A stretch of 7,548 nucleotides of DNA from the NCBI GenBank assembly GCA_036514635.1, contig DATBWU010000136.1:1-7548 (forward strand), written 5' to 3'. The stretch comes from DASSFZ01 sp036514635 (GTDB taxonomy: Bacteria; Chloroflexota; Anaerolineae; Fen-1058). Below the pieces are notes generated by a model. That model had not been told where the DNA came from. It saw nothing but the letters and a program-made list of their open reading frames with translations, and ran no database searches. Each line of letters opens with the position of its first letter. Position 1 is the first letter of the stretch. The translations under genes were made by a program, and so were the position numbers. Positions 6,069 to 7,548 of this stretch are shown here, one piece after another.

Positions 6069-6629
6069 ATGCTCATTCGCCCTTTGACCCCCGCCGACGT
6101 TCCTCGCCTCGACCAGATCGACGCCAACTTTGAATCGAATCGATTTCTCGACGTGCTGAAGTCGATCGACGGCCTGAGCGCCACCTGGCAGTTGATCGAG
6201 CGTCCGCTCGACCCGCCGTTCATCTCGACCGATTACAGTGTTCATCTCCACGAACACGCGCAAATCATCGAGCGCCTTCGCGCGGGAGACGGGCTGCAAT
6301 TGATCGTCGAAGACGGCGCGCGCGTGGCCGCTTTCGTCGATGTCGAGCGGCAAGGCTGGCGCAACGCGGCCTTCGTCTGGAACATTCTGATCGACCGCGA
6401 CTACCGGCGGCATGGGCTTGGCACGCAGTTGACGCAGCGCATCGTCGATTGGGCGCGCGGCGCAGAACTGCGCGGCATCGTGTGCGAGACACAGACCAAC
6501 AACTGGGCCGCCTGCAATTTCTACCGGACGTTCGGCTTTCAACTGTGCGGCATCGACGATCACTTCTACTCGAACGAGGACATCGCACTCAAAGAAGTAG
6601 CCTTGTTCTGGTGGTACGAGTTGAAATGA
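6069..6629 (+). CDS. GNAT N-acetyltransferase, streptothricin acetyltransferase-like
   Basis: Probable acetyl-CoA-dependent N-acetyltransferase of 186 residues, full length for the fold, soluble, without signal peptide. The N-terminal LIRPLTPADVPRL is the usual GNAT opening. Motif A is WNILIDRDYRRHGLGTQL (104-121) with the acetyl-CoA pyrophosphate loop RRHGLG at 113-118. Motif B, ETQTNNWAACNFYRTFGF (140-157), and the tail DDHFYSN...EVALFWWYELK closely resemble, from memory, the ends of the streptothricin acetyltransferases (Sat/SatA), which acetylate a beta-lysine amine. The N-terminal half (about residues 20-75) is not one I recognise from Sat, so the true substrate may be another amine. No ribosome site precedes the ATG, which directly abuts a heptamer repeat. 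The stop overlaps the start of the following methyltransferase. Confidence 0.88.
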   Translation: MLIRPLTPADVPRLDQIDANFESNRFLDVLKSIDGLSATWQLIERPLDPPFISTDYSVHLHEHAQIIERLRAGDGLQLIVEDGARVAAFVDVERQGWRNAAFVWNILIDRDYRRHGLGTQLTQRIVDWARGAELRGIVCETQTNNWAACNFYRTFGFQLCGIDDHFYSNEDIALKEVALFWWYELK

Positions 6630-7492
6630 CGAATGTAGAATGCAGAATGCAGAATGCGGTCTTGTCTCACTTTCAGATCAGGCCGATACTTCAGGCGCGG
6701 AAAGAAGGGAAGCGCATCGTCTCGGCTTCGCTGGATTTGGGCTTGACGACGAGCGAAGTGAGACTGGGCGAAGGCGGCATTGAGTTACCGGACGGGCAAT
6801 CGCTGGAGTGGGGCGCGTTGGAGGAAATCGTTGCCGACGAGGTGGGCTGCTACGCCATCGCTGATGGGCAGGCACAGAAGATACAGGTTTACTCCGAGGA
6901 ATTCGACCGCCATTACAGCCTGATGCCAACCGGGCGCGCGCCGACGATGCTGATTTCGGGACTGCCGATGCACCGCATCAAAGGCATCGACCCGTACGAG
7001 GATACGCTGCGCAAAATCCGGGCCATCACGCCGATCACGGGCCGCGTCCTGGACACGGCGACCGGCCTCGGCTACACGGCAATCGAAGCAGCGAAGATCG
7101 CCGAAGATGTAACGACCATCGAGATCGATCCGGCCGCGCAGCAGATCGCGCGGCTCAACCCGTGGTCGCGGGCGCTGTTCGATAACCCGAAGATTCGGCA
7201 AGTCATCGGCGACACGTTTGAAGCAGTGCAGCGCTTTGAAGATGGATCGTTTTCACGCATCATTCACGACCCGCCGACATTCAGCCTGGCCGGTGAGCTT
7301 TACTCCGAGGAAATGTATCGGCGCTTGTTCCGCATCCTGCGGCGCGGCGGGCGATTGTTTCATTACATCGGCAACCTGGACAGCCCGTCGGGTGAGCGCG
7401 TCGCGAAAGGCGCTGCCCGCCGCCTGCAAGCCTCCGGCTTCGCGCGCGTTGTGCACAAGCCGGAGGCGTTCGGCCTGGTCGCTCACAAGTGA
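6626..7492 (+). CDS. predicted SAM-dependent methyltransferase (COG2521-like)
   Basis: Class I SAM-dependent methyltransferase, 288 residues, soluble, substrate unknown. The C-terminal Rossmann domain has motif I VLDTATGLGYTA (141-152), motif II TTIEID with Glu166/Asp168, GDTFE (195-199) and motif IV DPPTFS (215-220). The DPP form is typical of enzymes acting on amino groups of bases or proteins. The block SGLPMHRIKGIDPYEDT (111-127) and the ending LAGELYSEEMYRRLFRILRRGGRLFHYIGN match my recollection of the mainly archaeal COG2521 family. Residues about 14-110 form a beta-rich N-terminal domain. ATG 6626 overlaps the preceding TGA as ATGA, favouring translational coupling. Its first dozen residues (TNVECRMQNAV) come from a GAATGCA repeat, so real protein may begin at ATG 6647 or TTG 6662. 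The longer frame from 6449 is only a shadow of the GNAT gene. Confidence 0.87.
   Translation: MTNVECRMQNAVLSHFQIRPILQARKEGKRIVSASLDLGLTTSEVRLGEGGIELPDGQSLEWGALEEIVADEVGCYAIADGQAQKIQVYSEEFDRHYSLMPTGRAPTMLISGLPMHRIKGIDPYEDTLRKIRAITPITGRVLDTATGLGYTAIEAAKIAEDVTTIEIDPAAQQIARLNPWSRALFDNPKIRQVIGDTFEAVQRFEDGSFSRIIHDPPTFSLAGELYSEEMYRRLFRILRRGGRLFHYIGNLDSPSGERVAKGAARRLQASGFARVVHKPEAFGLVAHK
6631..6658. repeat. GAATGCA heptamer x4 at the GNAT/methyltransferase overlap
   Basis: Four contiguous units, GAATGTA, GAATGCA, GAATGCA and GAATGCG, with a diverged GAAATGAC just before them that holds both the GNAT stop and the methyltransferase ATG. Each unit contains an ATG, and one of them (6647) is in the methyltransferase frame. 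No inverted arm was seen here, unlike the other junctions. Confidence 0.87.
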
Positions 7493-7493
7493 G

Positions 7494-7548
7494 GGCGAGT
7501 CTGGTGCTCGCCACGTAAGGCCGAGTCTGGTGCTCGCCACGTAAGGCC
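7494..7548. repeat. 26-bp hairpin repeat, two units, continuing past the window edge
   Basis: Units beginning CGAGTCTGGTGCTCGCC start at 7496 and 7522, exactly 26 bp apart, and are identical through CGCCACGTAAGGC. The first unit with its preceding base pairs forms a stem, GGCGAG (7494-7499) with CTCGCC (7507-7512), around a TCTGGTG loop; the second has one mismatch in the stem. It begins two bases after the methyltransferase stop. It resembles REP-type palindromic repeats. A terminator role is possible, but no T-run follows. Confidence 0.85.

Noticed and set aside
6449..6625. Upstream ATG at 6449 as the methyltransferase start (347-residue product).
   Set aside because: The added residues are an out-of-frame reading of the conserved GNAT motif A/B region and are Arg-rich noise; the ATGA overlap at 6626 is the sensible junction.
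1..7548. A hidden defence, toxin-antitoxin or mobile system.
   Set aside because: All coding space is filled by recognisable housekeeping or metabolic families; no nuclease, integrase, transposase, reverse transcriptase or small antitoxin-like gene is visible.

Overview
The window looks like chromosomal housekeeping DNA from a GC-rich bacterium. The protein style (Era with a proline/glycine-rich insert before G5, a COG2521-like methyltransferase, an archaeal-flavoured accessory gene next to aminoacyl-tRNA synthetases) and the short-period repeats filling every gene gap suggest a Chloroflexota-type genome (Anaerolineae-like). This is inference from general familiarity; no rRNA or other decisive marker is present.

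Layout: the left 1.8 kb is the 5' two-thirds of alaS (alanyl-tRNA synthetase) on the minus strand, running off the window. A 436-bp divergent intergenic region follows. It has a near-consensus sigma70-type promoter for alaS at its left edge, an extended -10 promoter for tyrS at its right edge, and between them a 58-bp (2 x 29) tandem array plus a diverged copy in inverse orientation. Five plus-strand genes follow in tight order: tyrS (tyrosyl-tRNA synthetase), era (ribosome-assembly GTPase), a class V aminotransferase/cysteine-desulfurase homologue, a GNAT acetyltransferase resembling the streptothricin acetyltransferases, and a predicted SAM-dependent methyltransferase. The window ends in the first two units of a 26-bp hairpin-forming repeat.

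The five plus-strand genes have gaps of -4 to 81 bp, and only one convincing promoter is visible, so they could be one transcript centred on translation (tRNA charging, ribosome maturation, and possibly sulfur transfer or methylation). The link of the last three genes to translation is inferred from position only.

The most unusual feature is in the gaps. Each plus-strand junction carries its own family of degenerate 7-bp tandem repeats (GGATGAG, TCCAACN, ACTGATY, TTTACGT, GAATGCA), often with inverted copies alongside. These arrays run into the coding ends, so they supply stop codons, start codons and terminal residues of neighbouring genes. I found no RNA gene, CRISPR array, insertion sequence, phage gene or defence system. 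The window is mostly ordinary apart from this repeat architecture.
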